Positions 14,526-23,626 of a stretch of 64,000 bases of DNA are shown in pieces (within the stretch, counting starts at the first letter, position 1; each line of letters starts with the position of its first letter). The position numbers and the translations under genes are program-made. This stretch comes from Clostridia bacterium (GTDB taxonomy: Bacteria; Bacillota; Clostridia; Oscillospirales; CAG-272), in the NCBI GenBank assembly GCA_017461475.1, contig JAFTXX010000044.1, positions 85,263 through 149,262 of the forward strand, in the 5' to 3' direction. The notes under the pieces are model-generated. The model saw nothing but the letters and a program-made list of their open reading frames with translations. It ran no database searches and was not told where the DNA came from.

Positions 14526-16258
14526 ATAAAGGTACATTCTCCCGCGTGCTCGCGTATATAAAGAGCAGCCTCGGACTTCTGCTTGTCACTCTTGTTTTGG
14601 CGCTTGCCATTGTTGCAATGACGCTTTATGTGCCAAACCTTATCGGCGATGCCATTGACCTTTGCGTTGACGGTAATGTTCAGCTTGACGCTATAGTTTC
14701 TATCCTTATTAAATGCGGTGTGCTGATTGCACTTACGGCGGTTTTGCAGTGGATAATGAGCATTATCAATAACAACATCACCTACCGCATCGTGCGCGAC
14801 ATCCGCCGCGACGCTATCCGCAAGATTCAGCGTTTGCCGCTTTCCTATATCGACTCGCATCAGGCGGGCGAGACAGTAAACCGCGTTATCTCGGACGTTG
14901 ACCAGTTCTCGGACGGTCTTCTTATGGGCTTTACCCAGTTTTTCACGGGTATAATCACCATTGTTGGTACATTAGTTTTCCTCTGTATAATAGACTGGCG
15001 CATTGCGCTGTTTGTGTTTGCACTGACTCCGCTTTCGCTGTTTGTTGCAAAGTTTATTGCACAGCACACGCACGATTTCTTCCTTGCGCAGAGCAAGACC
15101 AAGGCTGAGCAGACGGCGTTTATCAACGAGACCGTCTCCGAGCAAAAAGTTTCAATTGCATTTTCGCACGGCGACGAAAATATCGAAAAGTTTGACGACA
15201 TCAATGACCGACTTTCAAAATGCTCGCTTAAAGCAACGTTCTATTCTTCGCTTACAAACCCCTCGACCCGCGTTGTAAACAACCTCGTTTACTTCGGCGT
15301 TGCGCTTCTCGGCGGTTTCTTCTGCATAGGTGCAAATCCTTCAATGACCGTCGGCTCGCTAGCGGTTTGCCTGCGTTATGCAAACCAGTACACAAAGCCT
15401 TTCAATGAGATTTCGGGCGTTATCACCGAACTTCAGAACGCGCTCGCGTGCGCGTCACGCATATTTGAACTGCTCGACGCAAAGGAGATCGAACCCGATA
15501 AGGCAGACGCTGCCGACCCCGAGAAAATCAACGGCAACATCACTTTTGAAAATGTTTGCTTCTCCTACACTCCCGAGAAAAAACTCATTGAAAACTTCAA
15601 CTTTGCCGCAAAGCACGGTCAGCGCATTGCAATTGTCGGTCCTACCGGCTGCGGCAAGACCACGCTTATCAATCTGCTTATGCGGTTCTACAATCCCACA
15701 AGCGGTGAGATCGATATTGACGGCATTTCCACCCGTGATTTGAAACGCTCCACGCTCCGCAAAAACTTCGGCATGGTTCTGCAGGACACATGGCTGAGAG
15801 AGGGAACCATTCGCGATAACATCACCATGGGTAAACCCGACGCAACCGACGAAGAGGTCGTTGCCGCGGCAAAGGCGGCGCACGCGCACGGATTTATCAA
15901 GAATCTGCCGAACGGCTACGACACCTACATCGGCGAGGACGGCGGTGCGCTTTCGGCGGGACAAAAACAGCTCCTCTGCATAACGCGCATCATGCTTTGT
16001 CTGCCGCCCATGCTTATCCTTGATGAAGCGACCTCGTCCATCGACACGCGCACCGAAATGCGCATCCAAAACGCATTTGCAACGCTTATGAAGGGCAGAA
16101 CCAGCTTCATCGTAGCTCACCGCCTTTCCACCATCCGCGAGGCTGACGTTATCCTCGTTATGAAAGACGGCAACATCATAGAGCAGGGTACACACGGCGA
16201 ACTGCTTGCAAAAGGCGGTTTCTACTCGGAACTCTGGAACGCACAGTTTGTCAATTAG
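14522..16258 (+). CDS. ABC exporter half-transporter with the active ATP site (subunit B)
   Basis: This 578-aa partner has six membrane spans, then Walker A GPTGCGKTT, Q-loop LQDTWLREG, signature LSAGQKQLL, Walker B LILDEATSSID with the catalytic Glu, and H-loop VAHRLST with the His. The signature has Ala in place of the first Gly, another feature of asymmetric heterodimers: this LSAGQ faces the partner's degenerate Walker site, while the partner's FSGGQ completes the active site here. The start overlaps the upstream stop as ATGA. The nucleosidase gene follows within 14 bp of its stop, so the operon continues. Confidence 0.92.
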   Translation: MNKGTFSRVLAYIKSSLGLLLVTLVLALAIVAMTLYVPNLIGDAIDLCVDGNVQLDAIVSILIKCGVLIALTAVLQWIMSIINNNITYRIVRDIRRDAIRKIQRLPLSYIDSHQAGETVNRVISDVDQFSDGLLMGFTQFFTGIITIVGTLVFLCIIDWRIALFVFALTPLSLFVAKFIAQHTHDFFLAQSKTKAEQTAFINETVSEQKVSIAFSHGDENIEKFDDINDRLSKCSLKATFYSSLTNPSTRVVNNLVYFGVALLGGFFCIGANPSMTVGSLAVCLRYANQYTKPFNEISGVITELQNALACASRIFELLDAKEIEPDKADAADPEKINGNITFENVCFSYTPEKKLIENFNFAAKHGQRIAIVGPTGCGKTTLINLLMRFYNPTSGEIDIDGISTRDLKRSTLRKNFGMVLQDTWLREGTIRDNITMGKPDATDEEVVAAAKAAHAHGFIKNLPNGYDTYIGEDGGALSAGQKQLLCITRIMLCLPPMLILDEATSSIDTRTEMRIQNAFATLMKGRTSFIVAHRLSTIREADVILVMKDGNIIEQGTHGELLAKGGFYSELWNAQFVN

Positions 16259-16271
16259 AAAGGAATTTGAC

Positions 16272-16958
16272 ATGATAGGAATTATTTGCGCAATGAAAAT
16301 CGAGGCTGACGCTATTCGCGCGTCCCTCGCAGATACAAAGACCGAGACCGTAAGCGGCGTTGAGTTTACAACTGGTACGCTGCATGGCAAGGAAATCGTT
16401 ATCGCTGTATGTGGCATCGGCAAGGTGTTTGCCGCTGTCTGCACCGAGGCGATGATCATAAAATATTCGCCCGAGCTTATCGTCAACAGTGGCGTTGCGG
16501 GTACGCTCACCGACGCTCTTTCCATAGGTGACATCGCCATTGCGAAAGACCTTGTCCAGCACGATATGGACACGAGTGCGCTCGGCGACCCCGTCGGACT
16601 TGTTTCGGGTATTAACAAAATCTATTTTGAAGCCGATGAAAATGCTGTCAAGGCGTTTGAAAATGCGGTAAAAGAGGTCGGCGCAAACAGCGTCGTCGGT
16701 ACTATCGCCTCGGGCGACCAATTTATGTCCGACACCGCAAAGAAAAACGCTATCCGCGACCGTTTCGACGCCATAGCGTGCGAAATGGAAGGTGCGGCTA
16801 TAGCACACGTGGCATATGTCAACGGCGTTCCTTTTGCGGTACTCCGCGCAATATCTGACAGCGCAAGCGGTGACGCACAGATGGAATATCCCAAGTTTGT
16901 GGCAATGGCATCCGCACGCTCGCACGCGATTATTGATGCATTTGTTAAGTTGTGGTAG
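16272..16958 (+). CDS. mtnN: 5'-methylthioadenosine/S-adenosylhomocysteine nucleosidase
   Basis: The 228-aa protein begins MIGIICAMKIEADAIR and carries the family motifs NSGVAGTL, GDIAIAKDLVQHDMD, VGTIASGDQF, CEMEGAAIAHVA (catalytic and substrate Glu) and AISDSA (catalytic Asp). It hydrolyses MTA and SAH to adenine plus the thio-sugar, recycling methyl-cycle by-products. The ATG at 16272 has AAAGGA seven bases upstream; an earlier in-frame start lies inside the ABC gene and is rejected. It is the last gene of the exporter operon. A palindromic GTAGGGG repeat follows and may act as terminator. Confidence 0.95.
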   Translation: MIGIICAMKIEADAIRASLADTKTETVSGVEFTTGTLHGKEIVIAVCGIGKVFAAVCTEAMIIKYSPELIVNSGVAGTLTDALSIGDIAIAKDLVQHDMDTSALGDPVGLVSGINKIYFEADENAVKAFENAVKEVGANSVVGTIASGDQFMSDTAKKNAIRDRFDAIACEMEGAAIAHVAYVNGVPFAVLRAISDSASGDAQMEYPKFVAMASARSHAIIDAFVKLW

Positions 16959-16984
16959 TGGACAAAACAACACTAATCTAATTC

Positions 16985-17017
16985 GTAGGGGACGACGCCT
17001 GTGACGTCGTCCCCTAC
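16985..17017. repeat. GTAGGGG palindrome (composite repeat family, short form)
   Basis: GTAGGGGACGACG and CGTCGTCCCCTAC form perfect 13-bp arms around a 7-nt loop. This is the end block of the composite repeat at 283 and 57948. It may stop transcription from mtnN but lacks a T run. Confidence 0.8.
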
Positions 17018-17159
17018 AATGTATTATGGAACTATGCTACTTTTTCTTTTGCAACTTTGCAACCTCGAAAAATGCAAATATAAACAAAATTCATGCCGTT
17101 TTATTGGCACAAACGGACAAGTTCTGCATTTAAAACGTCACAAAAATTTCAAAAAACTA

Positions 17160-17188
17160 TTGCAAAACATTTACAAATGGCGTATAAT
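17160..17188 (+). promoter_or_regulatory. Promoter of the liv operon
   Basis: TTGCAA (17160-17165), 17-bp spacer, TATAAT (17183-17188), 58 bp upstream of the livJ start. Confidence 0.8.
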
Positions 17189-17245
17189 CATAGCAATAAT
17201 TGTTTTTTCAAACAATTCAAAACATTTTTAACGGAGGAAACAACT

Positions 17246-18436
17246 ATGAAGAAAATAGTTGCTCTCGTTCTCGCTGCACTTATGCTCACAGTAATGTTTG
17301 CAGGCTGCGGCGACAACACAAACACAGACGACACAAACACAGACGAAAAGGTAATCACAATCGGCATTTACGAGCCCGCATCCGGTTCCAACGGTGCAGG
17401 CGGTAAGCAGGAGACCCTCGGCATCAAGTATGCTCACTCTGTATGCCCCACCGTTGAAATCGGCGGCGAGACCTACACTGTAAAGCTTGAAGCTGCTGAC
17501 AACCAGTCTTCCAACGACAAGGCTCCCACCGCTGCTGCTGAACTTATCAGCAAGGGCGCAAAGGTAGTTCTCGGTTCTTACGGTTCCGGCGTTTCCATTG
17601 CCGCTTCCGATACATTTAAGAACGCAGGCGTTCCTGTTATCGGCGTAACCTGCACCAACCCCCAGGTAACCGAGGGCAACGACCACTACTTCCGTATCTG
17701 CTTCCTTGACCCCTTCCAGGGCACCGTACTTGCTAACTATGCGTATGAGCTCGGTTACAGAACCGCTTACACTCTCGCAGAAAACGGCAACGACTACGAC
17801 GAAGGTCTTGCATACTACTTCACTCAGGCGTTCACTGCTCTCGGCGGTACTGTAGAAAATGCAAACTTCCCCGAAAACACCTCTGACTTCAACTCTTACA
17901 TCACCAATGCAGAGACCGCAGGCGCGGACGTTATCTTTGCTCCTACTTCCATCAACTACGCTCAGCTTATCGTTGAGCAGGCTGCTGCTAAGGGCGCTGA
18001 TATCGCGCTCATGGCTTCCGATACTTGGGACTCCAACCAGGTTCTCGCAGCAGCAGCAGGCAAGGACATCGACATTCAGGTAACTACCTTCTATCAGGAA
18101 GGCGGTAACGCAGAGTTTGACGAAGGCTTCAAGGCTTGGCTCAATTCTGACGCTCAGAACATCACCGACAACGGCGGTAACGATATGATCGCGGCAGTTT
18201 CCGCAATGGGTTACGACGCGTACTTTGTAGCACTTGAGGCTATCAAGGCTGCAGGCTCCACCGATTCCGCAGCTATCATGGAAGCTATCTGGGATGTTAA
18301 CTACACAGGCGTAACCGGTCCCATCACCTTTGAGGGCGATGTTAACGGCGACGCTGTAAGAACCACCGCTTACATCAAGAAGGCTAACACCGAGACTGTT
18401 GCTTGGGATTTCGTTAAGGAACAGGGCGTTAACTAA
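17246..18436 (+). CDS. livJ: Branched-chain amino-acid ABC transporter, substrate-binding lipoprotein
   Basis: The 396-aa protein has a lipoprotein signal (MKKIVALVLAALMLTVMFAG, Cys21), a short Asn/Thr/Asp linker, and a two-lobed periplasmic-binding fold of the Leu/Ile/Val type (ITIGIYEPASGSNGAGG at the start of the domain; GSYGSGVSIAAS and GVTCTNPQVT in the ligand cleft). It captures amino acids outside the membrane for LivHMGF. The start at 17246 has a strong GGAGG; a longer frame upstream runs through the promoter and is rejected. Codon use is strongly biased, as expected for an abundant binding protein. Confidence 0.95.
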   Translation: MKKIVALVLAALMLTVMFAGCGDNTNTDDTNTDEKVITIGIYEPASGSNGAGGKQETLGIKYAHSVCPTVEIGGETYTVKLEAADNQSSNDKAPTAAAELISKGAKVVLGSYGSGVSIAASDTFKNAGVPVIGVTCTNPQVTEGNDHYFRICFLDPFQGTVLANYAYELGYRTAYTLAENGNDYDEGLAYYFTQAFTALGGTVENANFPENTSDFNSYITNAETAGADVIFAPTSINYAQLIVEQAAAKGADIALMASDTWDSNQVLAAAAGKDIDIQVTTFYQEGGNAEFDEGFKAWLNSDAQNITDNGGNDMIAAVSAMGYDAYFVALEAIKAAGSTDSAAIMEAIWDVNYTGVTGPITFEGDVNGDAVRTTAYIKKANTETVAWDFVKEQGVN

Positions 18437-18460
18437 TTTCTATTCGCAGTAAAAAGAGTG

Positions 18461-18484
18461 AGGGCTTGGCATGTGTCAAGCCCT
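18461..18484 (+). terminator. Intra-operon hairpin between livJ and livH
   Basis: AGGGCTTG (18461-18468) pairs with CAAGCCCT (18477-18484), followed by a broken T-rich stretch. It may be a weak terminator or RNA-stabilising stem that lets livJ be made in excess over the membrane genes. Confidence 0.5.
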
Positions 18485-18584
18485 TGCCTTGATTTTTCGG
18501 GGCGATTTGCAAGGGCAAAAAGACGGCCTTTGTGCCCTTCCAAAACGGCCCGAAAGGACCAAATTCTAACAAAGAGGGATTCTT

Positions 18585-19463
18585 ATGAATTTAACCATAG
18601 ACCATATTCTGGCGGGAATTTCCGCCGGCGGTCAGTATGCGCTGATTGCTATAGGTTACACAATGGTATACGGCATCCTTCGCCTTATCAACTTTGCCCA
18701 CGGCGACGTTTTTATGGCATCGGGACTTATCATTGTATACCTCACCACCGCAATGCCGCTTCAGTATGCTATTCCCGTCGTAGTTATTGCAACCGTACTG
18801 CTCGGCTTCCTCATTGAGCGTGCGGCATATAAGCCGCTCCGTCAGGCACCGCGTATGTCGGTTATGATTTCGGCAATCGGTGTTTCCTACCTTATTCAGA
18901 ACCTCGCGCTTTACATCACAGGCGGTCTCCCGCAGACCTACCCCTCAATTCCGTGGGTATCCGATTCTGTTGAGATTTTCGGTGCTATCACAAAGCGCGT
19001 TACCGTAATCACACCTATACTTACTCTTATTCTTGTAGTTCTGCTCGTTGTGCTTATCCGTTACACCAAGATAGGTATGGCGATGCGTGCGGTCTCCAAG
19101 GATTTTGAAACCTCGCAGCTCATGGGTATCAAGATAAACAAGGTCATCAGCACCACGTTTATCATCGGCTCATTCCTTGCTTGTATCGGCTCGCTCCTTT
19201 ACTTCACAAGTTATCAGTCGGTTACACCTACATCGGGTGCAATGCCGGGTCTTAAAGCGTTCGTTGCTGCCGTTTTCGGCGGTATCGGCTCTATCCCCGG
19301 TGCGGTGGTAGGCGCGTTCGTTATCGGTATCTGCGAGAACATCATCAAGTCCAGCACCGATTTCTCCATCTTCTCCGATGCGTTCACATTTGCACTGCTT
19401 ATCATAGTTCTTTGCGTCAAGCCCACGGGTCTCTTCGGCGAAAAGACTACCGACAAGGTATAA
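18585..19463 (+). CDS. livH: Branched-chain amino-acid ABC permease LivH
   Basis: This 292-aa integral membrane protein has about eight spans. The family motifs GQYALIAIGYTMVYGILRLI at the N terminus and AMPGLKAFVAAVFGGIGSIP near residue 220 are clear. It forms half of the membrane channel with LivM. The ATG has AGAGGG upstream. It lies 148 bp downstream of livJ, separated by the hairpin, and 10 bp upstream of livM. Confidence 0.96.
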   Translation: MNLTIDHILAGISAGGQYALIAIGYTMVYGILRLINFAHGDVFMASGLIIVYLTTAMPLQYAIPVVVIATVLLGFLIERAAYKPLRQAPRMSVMISAIGVSYLIQNLALYITGGLPQTYPSIPWVSDSVEIFGAITKRVTVITPILTLILVVLLVVLIRYTKIGMAMRAVSKDFETSQLMGIKINKVISTTFIIGSFLACIGSLLYFTSYQSVTPTSGAMPGLKAFVAAVFGGIGSIPGAVVGAFVIGICENIIKSSTDFSIFSDAFTFALLIIVLCVKPTGLFGEKTTDKV

Positions 19464-19473
19464 GGAGGATGTC

Positions 19474-20571
19474 ATGAAAAACAAAAAGATAGTTTATAAG
19501 GCAATTGACATCGCTCTGATTGTTGTCCTTTTTGCACTTGTATTTCTCGCAGACCAATTTCTTCCCAGCTATGATATAAAGTTCAAGGTACTTCAAAAGG
19601 GTGCGGTCTTCGCGCTCGTTGCGGTTTCCATGAACCTGCTCAACGGCTTTACGGGTCTCTTTTCGCTCGGTCAGGCGGGATTTATGCTCCTCGGCGCATA
19701 TACATACGCTATTTTCACCATTCCAAATGAGTCGAGACTTGCAGTCTATAAGTATTACACCATGACAAACGCCGCAGGCGAGGAAGTCGGCGGTCTCGTT
19801 CAGACCGTTCTTCCCATGGGTATCGCAATTATTCTCGCAGGCGTTGTTGCCGCAGTGTTTGCATACTTTATCGGTCTGCCTGTACTCCGTCTCAAGAGTG
19901 ACTACCTTGCCATTGCTTCGCTCGGCTTTGCGGAAATTCTCCGCGCTATCTGCCAGTGGAAGGGTCTCGGTACACTCACCAACGGTTCAAACCAGCTTCG
20001 CATGTACCCTTATTTCAACTCGATTATGCCGTACTTCCTTATCGCGGGACTTTGCATTGCGATAATCGCTCTGCTCATCAAGTCCACATACGGACGCGCG
20101 TTCAAGGCTATACGCGACGATGAAATAGCGGCTGAGGCAATGGGTATCAACCTTGCAAAACATAAGATGATTTCCTTTGTGACCAGCTCATTCTTCGCAG
20201 GTGTCGGCGGCGCACTGTTCGCAATGTATCAGAACACCATCCAGGCAAAGCCTTTCACCACAACGCTCACATATGAAATCCTCCTTATCGTTGTTATCGG
20301 CGGTATCGGTTCCATCAGCGGTTCGGTTTTCGCAAGCTTCCTTTACATCGCATGCTCCGAGTGGTGGCTCCGTTTTCTCGACACCGACGGCGTTATCCCC
20401 GGCCTTACCCGTAACGGCTTCCGCCTTGTAGTATTCTCTGCGGCTATCATGGTAATCGTGCTTTTCTTCCGCCGCGGTATCATGGGCGACAAGGAGTTTT
20501 CCACCGAGCGCCTTGTTAAAGGCGCGAAAAATCTCGGCAGTCGCTTTTCAAAGAAAAAGGAGGTAAAGTAA
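19474..20571 (+). CDS. livM: Branched-chain amino-acid ABC permease LivM
   Basis: The 365-aa permease has about ten membrane spans and the LivM signatures NLLNGFTGLFSLGQAGFMLL (about residues 54-73), LRLKSDYLAIASLGFAEILR, and AIRDDEIAAEAMGIN, the last being the coupling loop that docks on the ATPases. It pairs with LivH. The ATG follows AAGGAGG, and the stop is one base before the livG start region. Confidence 0.96.
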   Translation: MKNKKIVYKAIDIALIVVLFALVFLADQFLPSYDIKFKVLQKGAVFALVAVSMNLLNGFTGLFSLGQAGFMLLGAYTYAIFTIPNESRLAVYKYYTMTNAAGEEVGGLVQTVLPMGIAIILAGVVAAVFAYFIGLPVLRLKSDYLAIASLGFAEILRAICQWKGLGTLTNGSNQLRMYPYFNSIMPYFLIAGLCIAIIALLIKSTYGRAFKAIRDDEIAAEAMGINLAKHKMISFVTSSFFAGVGGALFAMYQNTIQAKPFTTTLTYEILLIVVIGGIGSISGSVFASFLYIACSEWWLRFLDTDGVIPGLTRNGFRLVVFSAAIMVIVLFFRRGIMGDKEFSTERLVKGAKNLGSRFSKKKEVK

Positions 20572-20572
20572 G

Positions 20573-21412
20573 ATGAAAAACCTTCTTAAACTTGAAGATA
20601 TCACCATGCAGTTCGGCGGCGTTATCGCCGTCAACAACCTCTCCCTTGAGGTAAACGAGGGCGAGATAGTTTCGCTTATCGGACCCAACGGCGCTGGTAA
20701 AACTACCGCGTTCAACGTTGTTACCGGCGTTTACGAGCCCACCAACGGACGCGTAAGCTTTGACGGCAAGGCAATTGTCGAAAGCTGTCCGCACGGCAAG
20801 ATGAAGAGACTTTACGCGGGCGAAAACAAGGGCGTTTACAAAAAGCGCATTGTCAAAACTCCCGATAAGATCACCAAGCTCGGTATCGCACGTACATTCC
20901 AGAACATCCGCCTTTTCAAGTCAATGACCGTACTTGAAAACGTGCTTGTTGCAATGCACATGCGCAGAAAGAGCAACCTTTTCACCGCAACATTTATGCT
21001 CAATTGGAACGAGGAAAAGGCCAATAAGAAAAAGGCAGAGGCACTTCTTGAAAAGGTCGGACTTCTCGATGTTAAGGACGAACTTGCAACAAGCCTGCCT
21101 TACGGTAAACAGCGCCGCCTTGAAATTGCGCGTGCGCTCGCAACCGAACCCAAACTTCTTCTTCTCGACGAGCCTGCCGCAGGTATGAACCCGCAGGAAA
21201 CTGCCGAACTCACTCAGTTCATTTATCATATCCGCGACGAATTCGGTCTCACCATTTTTATGATTGAGCACCATATGGACCTTGTTATGGACATCTCCGA
21301 CAGAATTTACGTTATCGACTTCGGTAAGATGATTGCAAGCGGCGTTCCCGCCGAGATTCAGTCCAATGACCTTGTTATTAAAGCATATCTGGGGGTAAGC
21401 GAAGATGAGTAA
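20573..21412 (+). CDS. livG: Branched-chain amino-acid ABC ATPase LivG
   Basis: The 279-aa ATPase has Walker A GPNGAGKTT, a Q-loop in ARTFQNIRLF, signature PYGKQRRLEIARAL (a YGKQ variant usual for LivG), Walker B LLLLDEPAAGMNP and switch His in MIEHHMD. It energises import through LivHM together with LivF. The segment between Walker A and the Q-loop, about residues 64-95, is longer and more basic than in proteobacterial LivG, as often seen in Clostridia. It overlaps livF by 8 bp. Confidence 0.96.
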   Translation: MKNLLKLEDITMQFGGVIAVNNLSLEVNEGEIVSLIGPNGAGKTTAFNVVTGVYEPTNGRVSFDGKAIVESCPHGKMKRLYAGENKGVYKKRIVKTPDKITKLGIARTFQNIRLFKSMTVLENVLVAMHMRRKSNLFTATFMLNWNEEKANKKKAEALLEKVGLLDVKDELATSLPYGKQRRLEIARALATEPKLLLLDEPAAGMNPQETAELTQFIYHIRDEFGLTIFMIEHHMDLVMDISDRIYVIDFGKMIASGVPAEIQSNDLVIKAYLGVSEDE

Positions 21413-22121
21413 TATTCTTGAAATCAGAAACCTCAGTGTGTCTTACGGCGGTATCGAGGCTATCAAAAACATTTCGTTTGACGTTGAGGAAGGAAAGATA
21501 GTAACCCTTATCGGTTCCAACGGCGCGGGTAAGAGCTCCACTCTCCGTTCCATTGCCGGTATCGTTAAGGCAAAGCACGGCGAAGTTCTTTTCGAGGGCA
21601 AAAACATCCTCGGCATGTCGCCGGACCAGATAGTTAAGCACGGTATCACCCTCGTTCCCGAGGGACGCCATGTATTCCCCAACCTCACCGTTCTTGAAAA
21701 CCTCAAAATCGGCGCATATCTCCGCAAGGATAATATCAGCGAGGATATCGAGTATGTTTATTCGCTTTTCCCGAGACTCAAAGAGCGCTCCTGGCAGCTC
21801 GCAGGTACTCTTTCGGGCGGCGAACAGCAGATGCTCGCAGTTGGCCGCGCACTTATGGCGCGTCCTAAACTCGTTATGATGGATGAGCCCTCTTTAGGTC
21901 TTGCACCGCTCGTTGTTAAAGGTATCTTTGATATCATCGAGCAGATAAACAAGCAGGGAATTACCGTTCTCCTCATTGAGCAGAATGCAAACATGGCTCT
22001 CAAAGCGGCAGACCACGCGTTCGTAATGCAGACTGGTGAAATCACCATGAGCGGCACAGGCGCAGAACTGCTCGAAAACGAGGAAGTCAAAGAAGCTTAC
22101 CTAGGTAAAAAGAAACAGTAA
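21405..22121 (+). CDS. livF: Branched-chain amino-acid ABC ATPase LivF
   Basis: This 238-aa ATPase has Walker A GSNGAGKSS, Q-loop LVPEGRHVFPNLTV (the PEGR form typical of LivF), signature LSGGEQQMLAVGRALM, Walker B LVMMDEPSLGLAP and switch-region LIEQNA. It is the second ATPase of the Liv importer. The last gene of the operon, it is followed at once by a strong terminator. Confidence 0.96.
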   Translation: MSNILEIRNLSVSYGGIEAIKNISFDVEEGKIVTLIGSNGAGKSSTLRSIAGIVKAKHGEVLFEGKNILGMSPDQIVKHGITLVPEGRHVFPNLTVLENLKIGAYLRKDNISEDIEYVYSLFPRLKERSWQLAGTLSGGEQQMLAVGRALMARPKLVMMDEPSLGLAPLVVKGIFDIIEQINKQGITVLLIEQNANMALKAADHAFVMQTGEITMSGTGAELLENEEVKEAYLGKKKQ

Positions 22122-22125
22122 AAAG

Positions 22126-22156
22126 AAATGGACTATCGGTGTGATAGTCCATTTTT
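22126..22156 (+). terminator. Terminator of the liv operon
   Basis: The perfect 12-bp stem AAATGGACTATC/GATAGTCCATTT with a 5-nt loop ends in a T run. Confidence 0.92.
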
Positions 22157-22202
22157 GTATGTTGGTTGTTATTTTATAAGGCTACGGCTACGAACTGTCA
22201 TC

Positions 22203-22277
22203 GTAGGGGCGATTACTAATCGCCCGCTTGTAAAACATCTAATTCTTGCTAAACGGGCGATTGCTAATCGCCCCTAC
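22203..22277. repeat. GTAGGGGCGATT inverted repeat (composite family, other half)
   Basis: GTAGGGGCGATTACTAATCG runs into CCCG, and the mirror image CGGGCGATTGCTAATCGCCC, then CTAC, closes it after about 27 bp. It corresponds to the AATCGCCCCTA end of the composite repeat at 283 and 57948. Confidence 0.75.
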
Positions 22278-22311
22278 CGGTTTGTGGATTACAAAGGCTT
22301 GACGGAGATTA

Positions 22312-22725
22312 TCATATCCAAATGTTTACCTTGAAACTCTTGCCGCAACGAGGGCATTTTACGGAATTCTTGCCTTTTTTGATAGGCAGGCGCAACGCCG
22401 CATGGCAGTGCTTACACTTGCGGTAGCGGCATACCTTTCTGTCGCGGAACTTGTCGCCGAGGTATGCAAAAAAGTTTTTTATGCTTTGCCAGATGCCGAG
22501 AAATTTGCGGTTTTCCTGGCGGCGCTTGTATATGTTCCTTGAAAAGTAGCGGTAAACCGCCCAAATCAGCAACACATACTGCAAAATCCAAAGAAGATAT
22601 GAACCTATAAAAGTGTTGACAACACTGATAACAAAAAATATAATTATAAGTGCGAAGTAAAGTTGGTCGCCGCCGTATCTTCCGTACATGAACCGGCGCA
22701 GCGCATCGACAAATTTGCGAAACAT
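22312..22725 (-). CDS. Small membrane protein with a C-terminal zinc ribbon
   Basis: The 137-aa protein has a basic N terminus (MFRKFVDALRRFMYGRYGGD), two adjacent membrane spans (about residues 25-60), a basic linker and a zinc ribbon with CKHC and CPRCGKSFKV. The ribbon would lie in the cytoplasm. Similar two-span zinc-ribbon proteins are common in Clostridia and have no assigned role. The start MFRKF has AAAGGA nine bases upstream; six extra codons are possible. It is divergent from the flavin reductase-like gene across a 92-bp gap. Confidence 0.75.
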   Translation of the reverse strand: MFRKFVDALRRFMYGRYGGDQLYFALIIIFFVISVVNTFIGSYLLWILQYVLLIWAVYRYFSRNIYKRRQENRKFLGIWQSIKNFFAYLGDKFRDRKVCRYRKCKHCHAALRLPIKKGKNSVKCPRCGKSFKVNIWI

Positions 22726-22817
22726 TGTTGCACATCCTTTCACATTTTATGATAACACAAAATAATGGCGAATGTGCATATTTTTTCTGAAAAGTTTGTG
22801 AATTTACAGAGGTAGTT

Positions 22818-23390
22818 ATGGCAAAACAGGTCTGGAAGGGCGGGGCATTGCTCGCACCGCTCCCCGCGGTGCTTATTACATCGGGAGATATGGAAAACAG
22901 CAACATTGCAACCGTCGCGTGGACGGGTATAGTCAATACCATCCCGCCGAAAACATATATTTCGCTTCGCAAGAGCCGTTTCAGTTATGAAATCATTGAA
23001 AAAACGGGCGAGTTTGCGATAAATCTCACCACCGCCGAAATGGTAAAAAGCGTTGACTATTGCGGCATTTACACAGGAAGAAAAGTTGATAAATTCAAAA
23101 AGTGCAACTTTACAAAAGAGCAGGCGAGCCAGATTGGCGCGCCGATAATCGGCGAAAGCCCGCTTTCGCTCGAGTGCCGCGTGGTTGAAACGCATGACCT
23201 CGGCACGCACGTGATGATGCTCGCCGATATCCTCGCCACAAACGTCGATGAAAAACTGCTCGACAAAAACGGCAAAATGGATTTAGGCAAGGCAAACCTC
23301 ATGGCGTTCGCCCACGGTGAATATTTTGCCCTCGGCAAAAAACTCTCCGGTTTCGGAGACAGCGCAAGAAAGAAGAAAAAGAAGAAATAG
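22818..23390 (+). CDS. Flavin reductase-like (FMN-binding split-barrel) protein
   Basis: The 190-aa protein matches the flavoredoxin/flavin-reductase-like fold: PLPAVLITSGDMENSNIATV near the N terminus, the substrate-facing PPKTYISLRKSRFSYEIIEKT, FAINLTT, and SPLSLECRVVETHDLGTHVM. Such proteins bind FMN and pass electrons in flavin reduction or redox relay. The C terminus is a run of Lys. The ATG has GAGG upstream and a strong terminator follows two bases after the stop. The electron partner is unknown. Confidence 0.88.
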   Translation: MAKQVWKGGALLAPLPAVLITSGDMENSNIATVAWTGIVNTIPPKTYISLRKSRFSYEIIEKTGEFAINLTTAEMVKSVDYCGIYTGRKVDKFKKCNFTKEQASQIGAPIIGESPLSLECRVVETHDLGTHVMMLADILATNVDEKLLDKNGKMDLGKANLMAFAHGEYFALGKKLSGFGDSARKKKKKK

Positions 23391-23391
23391 T

Positions 23392-23415
23392 AAGGAGCGC
23401 ACCCGCGCTCCTTTT
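23392..23415 (+). terminator. Terminator of the flavin reductase-like gene
   Basis: The stem AAGGAGCGC/GCGCTCCTT with an ACCC loop is followed by five T. Confidence 0.88.
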
Positions 23416-23424
23416 TGCTTGTGT

Positions 23425-23626
23425 AAATTGGTGTTTATGAGAATAGACAAACATCTCCCCGCAAGATCCTTCACTTCGCTGCGCTCCGTTCGAGGATGAC
23501 AAGCGGGGGTTGTCGCAGTGCGATAAAATAAGCCTTTTTTCAGCACTTTGCTCAAACCCGCCCTTGTCATCCTTGAGCGTAAGCGTTGCGATCTCGGGCG
23601 GAGATGATAGTTCGTTAAACATCAAT
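23425..23626. repeat. Snap-back dispersed repeat, copy 4 (short form)
   Basis: This version runs from AAATTGGTGTTTATG to TTAAACATCAATC and lacks the GGAACC and ACTCGC sub-hairpins; CACTTCGCTGCGCTCCG stands in their place. The 23391-23791 gap holds the terminator, this repeat and about 165 bp in which I see no convincing gene. Confidence 0.9.

Noticed and set aside
17093-17245. N-terminal extension of livJ
   Set aside because: It runs through the promoter (-10 at 17183), lacks the signal peptide start, and the GGAGG before 17246 fixes the start.
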